DNA of 11,424 nt from JBOGXA01 sp050694175 (GTDB lineage: Bacteria > Actinomycetota > CADDZG01 > WHSQ01): the NCBI GenBank assembly GCA_050694175.1, contig JBOGXA010000032.1:1-11424 (forward strand). The letters are read 5' to 3'. Under the pieces are notes generated by a model. The model worked only from the letters and a program-made list of their open reading frames with translations. It was not told where the DNA came from and did no database searches. The stretch's first letter is position 1, and each line of letters begins with the position of its first letter. Position numbers and translations under genes: made by a program. Shown here piece after piece: positions 11,255 through 11,424 of the stretch.

Positions 11255-11424
11255 GCCTTGACCAGACCCTCTATGTTGTCAAGCGGCCTCCGGAAGACCT
11301 TCAGATCGACCACGAGCTGCCGGAAGACCACGTTCGAGAGGTGACGCTTGAGGCATCTGATGGCCTCCTTGTCGGACTTCCCCTCGAGCTGCCGCCGAGC
11401 GACATAGGCCTTCGTGTCGTCGTG
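11119..11424 (-). CDS. IS110-family transposase, C-terminal end (5' part outside the window), reading into the att core
   Basis: The minus-strand frame is open from the right edge and begins HDDTKAYVARRQLEGKSDKEAIRCLKRHLSNVVFRQL. This matches the conserved end of IS110/IS116/IS902 transposases (T-x-AY-x-x-R-x-x-EGKS-x-x-EAIRCLKR), a DEDD-type recombinase family. Family homology stops at about VVFRQL. The frame then runs on through about 25 unrelated residues and antisense through the tRNA-Lys core (giving SPGNRTLNLRIKS), ending at 11119 inside the arm. The natural stop therefore appears to be lost, either because the transposase gene was cut by the integration or because the IS end lies close to the core. 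Only about 40 residues are recognisable, so whether the IS is functional cannot be judged here. Confidence 0.7.
   Translation of the reverse strand, partial: HDDTKAYVARRQLEGKSDKEAIRCLKRHLSNVVFRQLVVDLKVFRRPLDNIEGLVKAGSPGNRTLNLRIKSLSRIVLSDSERSLRTPIYQLFLQVGKCSTS
11213..11254 (+). repeat. tRNA-Lys(CTT) 3' fragment, att core copy 3
   Basis: All 42 nt match cores 1 and 2, from anticodon loop CTCTTAA to acceptor strand GCGACCC and discriminator A. No 5' half of the tRNA precedes it. Downstream DNA belongs to an IS110-like element on the opposite strand. Confidence 0.85.

Overview
The window is GC-rich bacterial DNA with densely packed genes, ATG/GTG starts and protein families typical of high-GC Gram-positives: a PIG-L deacetylase, an IPGE-type ABC-2 exporter, a LuxR/HD-GYP regulator, a TIGR02960/ECF41-like sigma factor and an atypical SDR. 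I infer an actinobacterium (Actinomycetota, possibly an uncultured lineage). This rests on family resemblance only.

The most notable structure is a tandem array of what look like site-specifically integrated cassettes. The same 42-nt core occurs three times in the same orientation (3882-3923, 8386-8427, 11213-11254). It is exactly the 3' part of a tRNA-Lys(CTT), from the first base of the anticodon loop to the discriminator base. No 5' half of the tRNA is present. The cores are flanked by long conserved arms carrying 11-bp repeats, TTGACGCGGAA or TTGACGCGGTA, as expected of arm-type sites for a tyrosine recombinase. Copy 1 has only the right-hand arm, copy 3 only the left-hand arm, and copy 2 has both. 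This is the geometry expected of two related elements in tandem: cassette A (3882-8385, 4.5 kb) and cassette B (8386-11212, 2.8 kb). Neither encodes a recognisable integrase. Left of copy 1 a different set of 11-bp-period repeats sits at nearly the same distance from the core, which suggests that a third, unrelated element ends there.

Layout. Left region (1-3845): 3' end of a PIG-L deacetylase gene (+); a minus-strand ABC exporter operon (permease and ATPase overlapping by 4 bp); a poorly coding stretch with a short relic resembling a RibD/dihydrofolate-reductase domain; and a PrmC/HemK-related methyltransferase (+) with an altered NPPY motif, whose tail runs into the repeats beside the first core.

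Cassette A: four plus-strand genes with short gaps, starting about 190 bp after the conserved arm and ending 11 bp before the next one. They are a tandem HD-GYP protein with a C-terminal LuxR helix-turn-helix, an alpha/beta-hydrolase-fold protein lacking the usual nucleophile Ser and catalytic His, a six-helix membrane protein, and a class I SAM methyltransferase. They look like one operon that may begin with its own regulator.

Cassette B: a decayed MFS transporter start (frameshifted and cut off near the cassette edge), an intact SDR without the canonical Tyr, and a divergent ECF sigma factor with a SnoaL-like tail broken by a frameshift and by loss of sigma region 4.2. Right of the third core lies the C-terminal end of an IS110-type transposase, reading leftward into the tRNA fragment.

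No complete tRNA, rRNA or CRISPR array was seen.
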